NCBI GenBank assembly: GCA_965530755.1
Contig: CBESNA010000011.1
Location: 1-64,000, forward strand
Direction of reading: 5' to 3'
Length of the DNA stretch: 64,000 nucleotides
Source: SZUA-35 sp965530755
GTDB lineage: Bacteria; Actinomycetota; Acidimicrobiia; Acidimicrobiales; SZUA-35
A program made the position numbers and the translations under genes. This document shows positions 1 to 8,979 of this stretch, piece after piece; within the stretch, counting starts at the first letter, position 1; every line of letters begins with the position of its first letter. Under the pieces are notes generated by a model. The model saw nothing but the letters and a program-made list of their open reading frames with translations, had not been told where the DNA came from and searched no databases.

Positions 1-686
1 TTGGTCGCGTTGTCGTAGATGTTGTAGCCGGTGACGGCGACGTTGTCGGTGCTGGGATTCCAGGTGAGATCGACCGAGTCGACTCCCTGCGCGACCTCTT
101 GTGGCGCTCCGGGGACCGATGGCCGTTCGGTGTCGGAGGCTGGCCCGATGACAACGGTTGTCGTCCCGGATCGCCATGAGGTGTTGCCGGCGGCGTCGAA
201 CGCCTTCAGGTAGTAGCGGTGGGTTCCTTGAGCCAGGCCGGTGATCGTGACGCTGTTCGTGGCGCTGGTGGTGACGATCTGGTTGGTGTCGGCGTTGTAG
301 ATGTTGTAGCCGGTGACGGCGACGTTGTCGGTGCTGGCGACCCAGGTGAGATCGACCGAGTCGACTCCCTGCGCGGCCACCTGCGGGGCGCCGGGGACCG
401 ATGGTCGTTCGGTGTCGGAGGCTGGGCCGATGACGACGGTTGTCGTGCCAGACCGCCACGACAGATTGCCGGCGGCGTCGAACGCCTTGAGGTAGAAGGT
501 GTTGGTGCCGGTGAGGCCGGGCACGGTGACGCTGTTGGTGGCGCTGGTGGCGACGATCTGGTTGGTCGCGTTGTCGTAGATGTTGTAGCCGGTGACGGCG
601 ACGTTGTCGGTGCTGGCGACCCAGGTGAGATCGACCGAGTCGACTCCCTGCGCGACCTCTTGTGGCGCTCCGGGGACCGATGGCCG
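1..686 (-). repeat. tandem fibronectin III-coding repeats, 279-282 bp
   Basis: Three in-frame units of the gene above start at 686 (residue 439), 407 (residue 532) and 125 (residue 626, cut by the edge). The periods are 279 and 282 bp, and the units are nearly identical at DNA level over long stretches, including third codon positions. This indicates recent duplication or gene conversion. Confidence 0.9.
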
Positions 687-2000
687 TTCGAGGTCGACTG
701 TTGCGGGGTCACAAAGCCGGATCAAGTTGTCGGACGGTTGCCCTGCTGATCCCGTGATGTCGCCACCGGCCCAGAGGCATCCGTCAGTGGACCCGTGGAT
801 TGCCCAGACTCCGGACTTGAGGGCGGTGATCGGGGGGTTGAAGCTGCCGTCGACCTCGCCGGTGATGGCGCTGAACGCCGTGATCCAGGTGTTGTCGTTG
901 GTGATGTCCACGATGCCGTTCTGCACACCGACCGGCGGAGGGCTGAACCACAACACGTCGTCTGAACTGTCGATGACGGCGTCTGCCCGACAATGGCAAC
1001 CGGCGTAGACGCGGTCGCCGACGACTTCGAGATCCTGGAAGTCGCCCTTCGGCCTGGAGTAGTGGAAGCGGTGGAGGGACTGATCTGACTCGTTGAGTAC
1101 CGCAACGAAGTGTTCGCTGCCGCCCACGAAGATGTAGCCGTTCACGACTTCGACGTCGTAGAGATACTGGCGACCGGTGTTCGTGGTGTTGATGGGGAAC
1201 GGTTCCGAAGGCGGCACATAGGTGGCGTTGGTCTTGGTGACAGCAGCGAAGCCGCCGGTCACGAGATTGCCGCCGACCGTCGTGAAATCACCGGCCAGAT
1301 AGACGCGGTCGGCCGCGGACACCGACACCCCCCAAGGGGTGCCACCGGTGACGATCGGACGCCAGCTCGGATCGTGGTTGCCGGACTGCCAGTCGAATCG
1401 AGCTGCCCGATTCGACAGGTTGCTGCCGATCGGGCTGCTCACTCCGTTGAACCCGCCGACCACGTACAGCCATTGGCCGTCGAGGTCGAAGTCGCGCACG
1501 ACGCTGGCGCTGGTGAGCTGACCGGCGAATCCGGTGTCGACGGCACCCGTGGTGGGGTCGAGTGCGACGAGCATGTTCGCTGTCTGGCCGTTGACCGAGG
1601 AGAAGTCACCACCCACGAACAAGCGTGAGCCATCCGGCGACGCCTGCAGCGCGTTCACCGAGCCGTTGAGATTCGGGGTGAAGGAGCTGATCCAGACACC
1701 GGTGTTGGCGTCGAACGCAGCAAGGTACGGCTGTGCGAACGAGGCGTTGTCCGAGGTGACGTCGCCGAAGCGACCGCCAACGTAGATTCGGTCGCCGATT
1801 TGTTCGATGGCGAACACGTACGACTTGATGCTGTCGTTCTGGGTCCCCGTGAGCAGTGTTTCGACACCCCAGTACGTGGTGGGTGGTCCCTCGATCTCTG
1901 CGGCGACGGGAGAAACGGCTCCGATCGACGCAACGATCGACAGCGCGAGCATCGCGACGCCGCCTCGAGTGAAACGCTTCCAAATATTTCGCACGCCCAT
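1..2000 (-). CDS. secreted beta-propeller / fibronectin type III repeat protein (3' end outside window)
   Basis: The frame opens at the ATG at 2000-1998 and stays open to the window edge (666 codons), so the gene is partial. Residues 1-35 are a signal peptide (basic n-region, hydrophobic core, cleavage near AAE). Residues about 50-400 carry degenerate propeller repeats with motifs such as YVGGRF, FVGGDF and YLAGDF, like delta-60-type repeats. From residue 439 there are fibronectin III-like units ending in VDLTWxxSTDNVAVTGYNIY and FYLKAFDAAGN motifs. Exported, probably cell-surface or extracellular, binding or adhesive. No catalytic motif is visible. A GGGAG ribosome site precedes the ATG and a TAGAAT -10-like hexamer lies at 2059-2054. 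The exact ligand cannot be inferred. Confidence 0.85.
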   Translation of the reverse strand, partial: MGVRNIWKRFTRGGVAMLALSIVASIGAVSPVAAEIEGPPTTYWGVETLLTGTQNDSIKSYVFAIEQIGDRIYVGGRFGDVTSDNASFAQPYLAAFDANTGVWISSFTPNLNGSVNALQASPDGSRLFVGGDFSSVNGQTANMLVALDPTTGAVDTGFAGQLTSASVVRDFDLDGQWLYVVGGFNGVSSPIGSNLSNRAARFDWQSGNHDPSWRPIVTGGTPWGVSVSAADRVYLAGDFTTVGGNLVTGGFAAVTKTNATYVPPSEPFPINTTNTGRQYLYDVEVVNGYIFVGGSEHFVAVLNESDQSLHRFHYSRPKGDFQDLEVVGDRVYAGCHCRADAVIDSSDDVLWFSPPPVGVQNGIVDITNDNTWITAFSAITGEVDGSFNPPITALKSGVWAIHGSTDGCLWAGGDITGSAGQPSDNLIRLCDPATVDLERPSVPGAPQEVAQGVDSVDLTWVASTDNVAVTGYNIYDNATNQIVATSATNSVTVPGLTGTNTFYLKAFDAAGNLSWRSGTTTVVIGPASDTERPSVPGAPQVAAQGVDSVDLTWVASTDNVAVTGYNIYNADTNQIVTTSATNSVTITGLAQGTHRYYLKAFDAAGNTSWRSGTTTVVIGPASDTERPSVPGAPQEVAQGVDSVDLTWNPSTDNVAVTGYNIYDNAT

Positions 2001-2100
2001 AACTCCCGCTTTCGAGCAGCCAATCATGCTGCTGGCACCACACAACGCTGCGAATTCTAGCTTCCGGCGCCGGTTGCGTCGCCTGGGTCGATCTCCTGTC

Positions 2101-3513
2101 TCAATCGAAGTCGATGGGCCACACGACCGTCATCGGCTGGAATTGACTCCACGCGAACCAGAAGGCCTCGTGTCCGCCGGCGTCGGTCCCGTCGGCTCGT
2201 ACTGCCCTGATGCCATCGCCCGCCAACTCGATGGTGAGATCGCCGATCGAGATCGGCGATCCGGACTGCAGGGTGGCTCTGGCGATGTCGACGTGAATGG
2301 CGACTGCGTGGCCGTCGCTGGTCTCGACACCGAGCACGGACTGCTGAGAGGGGAGCCGATCATCGATGGCACCGACAGGGAAGATCGGGCCGTCGTCGTC
2401 TCGCCCTCTCAGTGGATCGTCTGCGTAGTCACGCCCGATCCCACCGTCCTCGGCGAGGATCGTGGTGTCGGGGTGCTCTGCCTTCCATGCGCCCCAGGTC
2501 GAGGTGGCCACCGACACCTGTTCGAACTGCCGGCCCTGCAGAGGTCCCGATGTGCCGACGCCGAGGAAGGTGTCGACCAGCGACATCGTTCCCAACTCGA
2601 ACATCATCTTGTTGGAGCGGATCAGCAAGCCGGAGGTTCGCATCGACAGCGAGTCGTCGGTGAGGAATGCCTGGGCCGAGCCGCACAACGTGCAATACGG
2701 CACGGCGATCCGTCGGCCGCCCAGCGTGTCGTTGACCATCTCGTGTACTTCCATCATGTTCTTTGGGTACGCCCGAGTCTCCCCGTCGATCTCGATACCG
2801 AAGACGAACGAGTCATCCGGATACCAGTCGCCGCCGGCCGCTTTTGTCGTCAGCGGGTCGTCAAGGGCCGGTATACAGCCTCGCTCGCAGCCCTCGCCGT
2901 CACCCAGCACCCGATCGTCGATGAGGACACCTCCCCACCCGACATGACGCCAATCGACGTCTGCCCCTTCGTCGAAGAACGGGTCCCACTTGGGTTCGAG
3001 CGTCGTGAAAAGCGCCCGCTTCACATCGAGATATCCGGGGAACGCCGGTAGATCCCAGGCGATCAGCAGATTCGAGGCATTCGTCCACGGGTTTCCGTCG
3101 CCGCCGATGTCGGCCCCGCTCAACGTCTCAAAGGCGGCGACGACGTCGGTGCTGCTCAGGCGGCCGTCGAGGGGGAAACGGAGCAGGTCGGCCAACACCC
3201 AGAGGACACGCGTGTCGTCGATCTCGACCATCCGATCGAGCTGCTCGACCTCGAAGTTCGTCGTGAGCGTCGAGAGTCCAAGGCTGAACGACGAGTCGAA
3301 TTCGTCGAGGAGTTCGGCGAGTTGCGGATCCAGCTCGCCGACGGGAGCAGCCGGTGCAGGCCCGTAGTCAACCGATTCGCCACCAACCAGTTCGGGAACC
3401 TCGGCCGGGGTGGGGTCCGCGCCGATCCCGTCCGTTGCTTCTTGCGACGTGCAGGCACCGGCCAGCAGCGAGCCGCTGACCACTACGGCGATGAGGTGGC
3501 GATGCGGACCCAT
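2101..3513 (-). CDS. DUF3179 domain lipoprotein
   Basis: A 470-residue protein. I chose the ATG at 3513 because it places a lipoprotein signal (hydrophobic stretch then LLAGAC) at the N-terminus; the open frame extends upstream but encodes no signal. The C-terminal half is a DUF3179 domain: GETRAYPKNMMEVHEMVND, then the family hallmark PYCTLCGSA, then the RSNKMMFELGT block. DUF3179 proteins are widespread in marine and environmental bacteria and have no established function; the CxxC pair suggests metal or redox chemistry. Residues 30-200 are unassigned and acidic. Anchored on the outer face of the membrane by inference from the lipobox. Confidence 0.8.
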   Translation of the reverse strand: MGPHRHLIAVVVSGSLLAGACTSQEATDGIGADPTPAEVPELVGGESVDYGPAPAAPVGELDPQLAELLDEFDSSFSLGLSTLTTNFEVEQLDRMVEIDDTRVLWVLADLLRFPLDGRLSSTDVVAAFETLSGADIGGDGNPWTNASNLLIAWDLPAFPGYLDVKRALFTTLEPKWDPFFDEGADVDWRHVGWGGVLIDDRVLGDGEGCERGCIPALDDPLTTKAAGGDWYPDDSFVFGIEIDGETRAYPKNMMEVHEMVNDTLGGRRIAVPYCTLCGSAQAFLTDDSLSMRTSGLLIRSNKMMFELGTMSLVDTFLGVGTSGPLQGRQFEQVSVATSTWGAWKAEHPDTTILAEDGGIGRDYADDPLRGRDDDGPIFPVGAIDDRLPSQQSVLGVETSDGHAVAIHVDIARATLQSGSPISIGDLTIELAGDGIRAVRADGTDAGGHEAFWFAWSQFQPMTVVWPIDFD

Positions 3514-3760
3514 GACGTCATGCAACCGCGGCGGCGGGTGGTGGCTTCCCATGTTCGGGAGTTGTTCATGGGCCGGCCGAACTGTCCGCGCCGACTCCAA
3601 CGACTCCCGGCTCTCCCATGGTTCTCGTCTTCGGTCGAGCAGGACGCTCATGCAAAGGCGACGACTACGAACAGCACGGCGACTTTGATTGTGAAGCGCA
3701 TGGGTGCAGTCTGCGCTACAGGCGTCGTCTTTGGCGACGTGTGTGACCAGCGGCGGCAAC

Positions 3761-3766
3761 TACCTT
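3761..3766 (+). promoter_or_regulatory. -10 hexamer TACCTT, 7 nt before the ATG at 3774
   Basis: TANNNT placed so that transcription would begin at or next to the start codon. It is the main support for the small gene at 3774. Confidence 0.4.
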
Positions 3767-3773
3767 CGCGGCC

Positions 3774-4043
3774 ATGTCTCTCGCCGCCACGCTCGCTCCC
3801 GGACCGGATGGCCGTGATCGCCTCCACATCGCTCAATCCGAGGCACCGTTCGTGACCGAGATGATCGCCGTCGAAGAAGGTTCGACGCGGTTCGCGCAAC
3901 CGGTACCGGCCGGCCCGTACGTGATGGAGGTCGTGATCGACGTTCCCGAGGCCGGCCGAGTCACCTACGCATGGTGGTGGGCCCAAGGTGAAGACAGCGT
4001 GAGAGAACAGTCGAAAGCTGACGCAAGAATCGTCGAGACCTAG
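3774..4043 (+). CDS. small hypothetical protein, 89 aa
   Basis: I do not recognise this family. The sequence reads like a single beta-rich domain (DVPEAGRVTYAWWWAQG near the end) with no signal peptide, membrane helix or metal motif. Codon use is typical of neighbouring genes. Its last 83 bases overlap, on the opposite strand, the non-homologous tail of the broken DUF222 gene, so its own 3' end may also have been made by the rearrangement. Real gene moderately likely, function unknown. Confidence 0.4.
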   Translation: MSLAATLAPGPDGRDRLHIAQSEAPFVTEMIAVEEGSTRFAQPVPAGPYVMEVVIDVPEAGRVTYAWWWAQGEDSVREQSKADARIVET

Positions 4044-4614
4044 CTCCTCCGCTGCAGCCCAGGCGCTCATGACTGCGCAGCCAACCGGCAACGCGCGGCG
4101 TCATCGACCCCGGGCGGTCATACGCCGCGTCGAGATCCTCATCAGTGATCTCGGGTTGGATGTGCCAGCGCCAGGATCTGATGAGGTCGCAGAACACCGA
4201 CAGTTCAACACCGTCCGTAGCCGCCAATAGATCAGGCAAGGCGTCGGCGAACTCGCCACGATCAACGTTGGCGGCGAGTTTCATGAGGGCGTCTGCGTGT
4301 TCGACGGTGATGAGTGCTGCGGCCAGTTGGTCGGCGACCAGAGGATGGTGTTCGCAGAACCGGACGAGTCGGAAGATGCGGTTGGCTTCGGAGTCGGCGA
4401 CTCGTGCGCCGACGATCAACTGGCGTTGTGGTGTGAGGTAGCCCTCGGTGATGTGGCCGTAGATGGCATGGAACTCGACCAGGTCAGCAACGGCTTCGGC
4501 GCGGAGGCGTTCGGCTTCGGCGAGGAGTTCAACGGCTTCCAGGCCGGCGGCTCGGACATCGCGGATCGAGCGCCGCCCACACTTTCCCCTGCTCGGTGCT
4601 TCCGCCAAAGCCAT
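3961..4614 (-). pseudogene. DUF222 (HNH endonuclease N-terminal) remnant, C-terminus lost
   Basis: The ATG at 4614 opens a frame whose first about 165 residues resemble the helical DUF222 region of actinobacterial 13E12/HNH proteins: GYLTPQRQLIVGARVADSE, then HHPLVADQLAAALITVEHADAL, then VELSVFCDLIRSWRW. Intact members run 350-500 residues and end in an HNH nuclease. Here similarity stops near 4110 and the tail to 3961 looks non-homologous, with no HNH residues. I read it as a truncated gene. The 50.5-kb DUF222 copy keeps the complementary C-terminal part. Confidence 0.7.
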
Positions 4615-4621
4615 ACAGACA

Positions 4622-4627
4622 ACGGTA
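4622..4627 (-). promoter_or_regulatory. -10 hexamer TACCGT upstream of the DUF222 remnant
   Basis: Seven bases separate it from the ATG at 4614, so the remnant still appears to have a promoter. Confidence 0.35.
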
Positions 4628-4758
4628 CTCAGGAGGTGTGACAGTCGATGATCGTCGCCGGTGCCGCTGGCAACCGCATGCGAAGAGCCAGTCGGCGAGA
4701 TCGGAGGCCGTGCTCCCGCGCTTGTCCGAAATGGCTGCGTGGTGCACCATTCCCGACC

Positions 4759-6306
4759 ATGACACACGTCTTCACCAGTCCACTCGCAGACGTCGAGATC
4801 CCGGACGTCCCCCTCACCGAGTTCGTGATGCGGAATGCCGCCGCTCACCCCGATCGGCCGGCGATGATCGACGGTGCGACCGGGCGGACCTACACATTCG
4901 CGGAGCTGGCCGACGCAATCGCTCGCCTTGCCGGGGGATTACAGGCCGGCGGTTTCGGTCCGGGTTCGACGCTGGCGATCATGGCGCCGAACATCCCCGA
5001 GTACGCGGTGGTGTTCCACGCCGTTGCCACGTGTGGGGGAACCATCACCACCGTCAACCCGACCTATGGGGCCGAAGAAGTGCGTTTCCAGCTCAACGAC
5101 GCGGAGGCCACCATGATCATCACGGTTCCGATGTTCGCCGAGACGGCCAAGGAAGCGATGGAGGGAAGCCCTGCAGACACGATGGTCGTGATCGGGGAGT
5201 CGTCGTTCGACGACCTCTTCGGTGAACCCGCGGCCCAAGTGGCGATCGACCCGAGCGAAAGCGTCGTCGTGCTGCCGTACTCGAGCGGCACGACGGGTCT
5301 TCCGAAGGGCGTCATGCTGACGCATCACAACTGCGTCGCCAACCTCGTCCAAAGCGACTCGATGATCATGTACGAAGACGGTGAAGTGGCGCTGGCCGTC
5401 CTGCCGTTCTTCCATATCTACGGCATGCAGGTGTTGATGAACGGGCTGCTGTCGAACGGCGTCACCGTCGTATCGATGCCACGTTTCGACATGGAGCAGG
5501 GCCTCGAGCTCATCCAGAAGTACGGGGTGACGCAGTTCTTCGCCGTGCCGCCGATCGTGCTCGGTCTGGCAAAGCACCCTGCGGTCGATGCGTACGACAT
5601 TTCCAGCCTCAAGAAGGTCTTCTGCGGGGCCGCTCCGCTCGGCGCCGACCTGGCTGAGGAGGCGTCGGCACGAATCGGGGCCGCCGTCGTCCAAGGCTAC
5701 GGCATGACCGAGCTCAGCCCGATCAGCCACGCCACTGTCGGTGAGGACTCGAAGCCGGGCTCCAATGGCGTCACCGCCCCGAACACATTGTGCCGGGTCG
5801 TCGATCCGGATGGGAGCGACATGGGCGTCGACGAGGAGGGCGAGCTGTGGATCAAGGGCCCGCAGGTCATGAAGGGCTACCTCAACAACCCCGAGGCAAC
5901 CGCGGCCACGATCGACAGCGACGGCTGGCTGCACACTGGTGATGTCGCTCGGATCGACGCAGACGGTCACATGTACATCGTCGATCGGGTCAAAGAACTC
6001 ATCAAGTTCAAGGGCTTCCAGGTCCCGCCGGCCGAGCTCGAGGCCTTGATCGTCACCCACCCGGCAGTCGCCGACGTGGCCGTCATCGGTGTGCCCGATG
6101 TCGAGGCAGGAGAGCTGCCCAAGGCGTTTGTCGTGCTCAAACCGGGGGCGGAGGCCACCGCCGAGGACATCCAGGCGTTCGTCGCCGGCCACGTCGCCTC
6201 GTACAAGCACATCCGGCTCGTCGAGTTCACCGACGAGATCCCGAAGTCGGCATCTGGCAAGATCCTCCGTCGGTTCCTCCGTGACCAGCCGAACGACAAC
6301 GGGTAG
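4759..6306 (+). CDS. acyl-CoA synthetase, 4-coumarate-CoA ligase family
   Basis: A 515-residue ANL-superfamily enzyme that adenylates a carboxylic acid with ATP and transfers it to coenzyme A. The P-loop motif YSSGTTGLPKGVMLTH begins at residue 174. Further on are the YGMTELSP motif, GWLHTGDVARID, the hinge DRVKELIKFKGFQV, and the catalytic C-terminal lysine in SASGKILRR near residue 500. Length and motif order match 4CL-like ligases. The ATG at 4759 gives the normal N-terminus; the frame extends upstream without similarity. It is followed after 19 bases by an amidase. The acyl substrate (aryl or fatty) cannot be read from sequence. Confidence 0.92.
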   Translation: MTHVFTSPLADVEIPDVPLTEFVMRNAAAHPDRPAMIDGATGRTYTFAELADAIARLAGGLQAGGFGPGSTLAIMAPNIPEYAVVFHAVATCGGTITTVNPTYGAEEVRFQLNDAEATMIITVPMFAETAKEAMEGSPADTMVVIGESSFDDLFGEPAAQVAIDPSESVVVLPYSSGTTGLPKGVMLTHHNCVANLVQSDSMIMYEDGEVALAVLPFFHIYGMQVLMNGLLSNGVTVVSMPRFDMEQGLELIQKYGVTQFFAVPPIVLGLAKHPAVDAYDISSLKKVFCGAAPLGADLAEEASARIGAAVVQGYGMTELSPISHATVGEDSKPGSNGVTAPNTLCRVVDPDGSDMGVDEEGELWIKGPQVMKGYLNNPEATAATIDSDGWLHTGDVARIDADGHMYIVDRVKELIKFKGFQVPPAELEALIVTHPAVADVAVIGVPDVEAGELPKAFVVLKPGAEATAEDIQAFVAGHVASYKHIRLVEFTDEIPKSASGKILRRFLRDQPNDNG

Positions 6307-6325
6307 CGGCCATGGGTAGTACTGG

Positions 6326-7834
6326 GTGAGCCTCGATCTCGACACCGCAACGTTGACCGATGCGGTCTCGGCCATCGCCGCGGGTGAGGTCGGGTGTGAG
6401 GAGCTGCTCAACGCTCAGCTCGATCGGGTCGACGTCTTCAATCCGTCGGTGAATGCCGTCGTGGCCTTCGACATCGAACGTGCCACTGCAGAGGCGCGGG
6501 CGGCGGACGAGGCACGGGTCGGAGGGCGTGATCTCGGTCCACTCGGCGGCATTCCGCTCACCGTGAAGGACACGTGGGAGACCGCGGGTTGTGTCACCAC
6601 CGCCGGCGCCCCGGCGCTGGCCGAGTATGTGCCCGAGGTCGACGCCGACGTCGTGGCCGGACTCCGGGATGCGGGTGCCGTCATCTTCGGCAAGACCAAC
6701 GTGCCGTTCTATGCCGGTGATCATCAGACCTTCAACGACGTGTACGGCCTCACGAGGAATCCGTGGGACCCGGATCGGACGGCGGGCGGGTCCTCCGGCG
6801 GGTCGGCGGTCTCGGTGGCCTGTGGATTCTCTCTCGGCGAGTACGGATCTGACATCGGAAGCTCCATTCGAGGACCAGCGCACTTCAACGGCGTGTTCGG
6901 TTTGAAGCCGTCGTGGGGTGTCGTCTCGCAACGAGGGCACATCCCATGGCCACCCGGCTCCCTCGGGACCATGGACCTGAGCGTGATGGGCCCGCTCGCA
7001 CGGACGGTCGACGATCTCGAGCTGCTGTTGGATGCGTCCCTGCGGCACGGAGCGATGCGCTTGGGAGGTCAGACCCCGGTGCCAGGTTCAGGGCTTCCGC
7101 CGAGCGGGGCCGTAGAACTGGCGGGGCTCCGGATCGGCCTCTGGCTGGACGACGCCGTGGCGCCCGTCGACACCGTGACTCGAACCACTCTGGAAGCGTT
7201 CGCCTCGCAACTCGAGGGCCTCGGCGCTGTCATCGACGACGAGGCTCGTCCTTCGGTGCCATCGGCCGATCTGCACGACACTTACAGCCGACTGCTGACA
7301 GCCGTCATGTCGGCCGGTCTGCCACCAGCGGTGATCGACCGACTGGGGGCCATTGCGGCAGAGCAGACAGGAGAGCTGCCGGCCGCTGATCCGTCGACGT
7401 ACACGGCCCGCCACGCCCGAGACAGCCTCGCGCGGCACGCATCGTGGGTTGCTGCTGACGAGCAGCGATCACGAGCGCAAGCGGCGTGGGCCGAGCTGTT
7501 CGACACGGTCGACGTGGTCCTCATGCCCGTCAGCCAGACACAGGCCTTCCTCCACGACACCGAACGCCGGTATGCGGATCGCACGGTGGCCGTCGACCGC
7601 GGCCCGGATGAGCCCGCCGAGCGTGCCTATCACGAGCTGCTGTTCTGGGCCGGCTTGGCCACGATGCCCCTACTCCCGTCACTGGCCATACCGCTCGGTC
7701 CGGTCGACGGACTTCCGCTCGGTGTCCAGCTCGTTGGTCCTCGCTGGTCCGACCGGCGTCTTCTGGCCATCGGTTCGGCGATGGCGGCAGGCACCGGGAT
7801 CGGCTTTCGTCCCCCCACGCTCGTCGCAGGCTGA
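6326..7834 (+). CDS. amidase signature family hydrolase
   Basis: A 502-residue Ser-Ser-Lys hydrolase. The triad is clear: Lys81 (TVKDTWETAG), Ser156 in GGSSGGSA and nucleophile Ser180 in DIGSSIRGPA. The spacings of 75 and 24 residues equal those of fatty-acid amide hydrolase. No C-terminal domain typical of GatA is present and there are no gatB/gatC neighbours, so it is more likely a catabolic amidase than the tRNA amidotransferase subunit. GTG start at 6326. Its stop shares one base with the next start (TGATG), suggesting coupling with the GMC oxidoreductase. Confidence 0.9.
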   Translation: MSLDLDTATLTDAVSAIAAGEVGCEELLNAQLDRVDVFNPSVNAVVAFDIERATAEARAADEARVGGRDLGPLGGIPLTVKDTWETAGCVTTAGAPALAEYVPEVDADVVAGLRDAGAVIFGKTNVPFYAGDHQTFNDVYGLTRNPWDPDRTAGGSSGGSAVSVACGFSLGEYGSDIGSSIRGPAHFNGVFGLKPSWGVVSQRGHIPWPPGSLGTMDLSVMGPLARTVDDLELLLDASLRHGAMRLGGQTPVPGSGLPPSGAVELAGLRIGLWLDDAVAPVDTVTRTTLEAFASQLEGLGAVIDDEARPSVPSADLHDTYSRLLTAVMSAGLPPAVIDRLGAIAAEQTGELPAADPSTYTARHARDSLARHASWVAADEQRSRAQAAWAELFDTVDVVLMPVSQTQAFLHDTERRYADRTVAVDRGPDEPAERAYHELLFWAGLATMPLLPSLAIPLGPVDGLPLGVQLVGPRWSDRRLLAIGSAMAAGTGIGFRPPTLVAG

Positions 7835-8973
7835 TGATGGCGCCTCCGTTCGTGGTGATCGGTGCTGGTGTTGCGGGTTGTGTCGCTGCCCGCACCTTGG
7901 CCGATACCGGCCACGACGTGGTGGTGATCGAAGCCGGCCCGGGACCTGGTCGACCAACCGCACTCGACCGGCTCGACCACCTGGGGTCGGTCGATGCCAC
8001 AGACTGGTGGTATCCAGATGACCCCCGGCGCGGTCGGGGGAGCGGGGGAGGGTCTGCGGTCAACGGCATGGTCCTCGACGCCATCGAGCCCATCGATCTT
8101 AAGCGATGGGGCTGGGACGACGGAGCCGAAATCCAGCGTTGGGTGCTCGACCGCTGGGACCACACGACGGTGGCACCCGGTCTCTTCACCGAGGCGTTCG
8201 GGGCATGTGTCACTCGGGGCTTCCCGGTTGCAGGCCCCACCGCCTCTGGCGGGGCACCCGGATGGCGACCGCTCTCGTTGGCTTCAGACGGTGGCCATCG
8301 GGTCTCGGCTGCGGACGCGTTCCTCGGTGACGACATCGAGGTCCGGTTCGATGCCGAGGTCGCAGCGATAGAGGGAAAGGTCATCGTGCTCGGCGATGGG
8401 ACCCGCATCGAGAGCAGACACGTGTTCCTTGCCGCCGGCGTTGTCGGCTCGCCGGCGCTCCTCGTGGCCTCCGGCCTCATCGCCACTGACCAGGTGCGCA
8501 CTCCGATCAACCATCCGTCGACGGCCGTGATCGTCGAGTTGGACCCGTCGCTGCAGACGAGACTCGGCGGCGACCAACCGCCGAGCTCGCACCTGCTGCG
8601 TGTGCCCACCGGGCTCTCCGAGAACACCGTCGACCTCCAGTTGCTTGTGCTCGATCACACCGGTGCTGACGAGATGGGCCGTTCACATGCTGCCGTCATC
8701 GTCACGGCCCTCGAGCCCGATCGGCAGAAGGTGCTCGTTGTCGGGATCACCCAGGTCTTGCATTGGCTGCGCGAGCTGGATGGTGCAGTGAAGGTCTCGA
8801 TCAGCGACGATCAGACCCCGGTGCAGCACCAGTGCTGCACGCTCACGGAGGTGAAGGTCCGATCCGACAACCTGACGGTCATCGACAGCTCGGTTCTCCC
8901 CGCACTACCGCATGCGAACCCGATGCTCAGCATCGCGGTCGGCGCTCGACTGGCGGTTCTTCCGCACCTGTGA
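7834..8973 (+). CDS. compact GMC-type flavin oxidoreductase
   Basis: 379 residues. The N-terminus has the dinucleotide-binding signature VVIGAGVAGCVAA followed by an acidic strand end (VVVIEAGPG), then a GMC-like GSGGGSAVNGMV loop. The C-terminus has a GMC-like HANPMLSIAVGARLA helix. Typical GMC enzymes (glucose-methanol-choline, choline oxidase) exceed 480 residues, so the substrate domain is reduced. Mycofactocin-associated GMC proteins are a possible relative, but I cannot show this. FAD-dependent alcohol or aldehyde oxidation is inferred. Coupled to the amidase upstream; 6 bases before the glycosylase gene. Confidence 0.75.
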   Translation: MMAPPFVVIGAGVAGCVAARTLADTGHDVVVIEAGPGPGRPTALDRLDHLGSVDATDWWYPDDPRRGRGSGGGSAVNGMVLDAIEPIDLKRWGWDDGAEIQRWVLDRWDHTTVAPGLFTEAFGACVTRGFPVAGPTASGGAPGWRPLSLASDGGHRVSAADAFLGDDIEVRFDAEVAAIEGKVIVLGDGTRIESRHVFLAAGVVGSPALLVASGLIATDQVRTPINHPSTAVIVELDPSLQTRLGGDQPPSSHLLRVPTGLSENTVDLQLLVLDHTGADEMGRSHAAVIVTALEPDRQKVLVVGITQVLHWLRELDGAVKVSISDDQTPVQHQCCTLTEVKVRSDNLTVIDSSVLPALPHANPMLSIAVGARLAVLPHL

Positions 8974-8979
8974 TCCCCG

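Noticed and set aside
1807..3051. Long plus-strand open frame (414 codons)
   Set aside because: Antisense shadow of the secreted-protein start and the DUF3179 gene; no motifs, and codon use is that of the opposite strand.
4939..6411. Long minus-strand open frame (490 codons)
   Set aside because: Mirror of the acyl-CoA synthetase frame; His/Arg/Asp-rich low-complexity translation with no domain.
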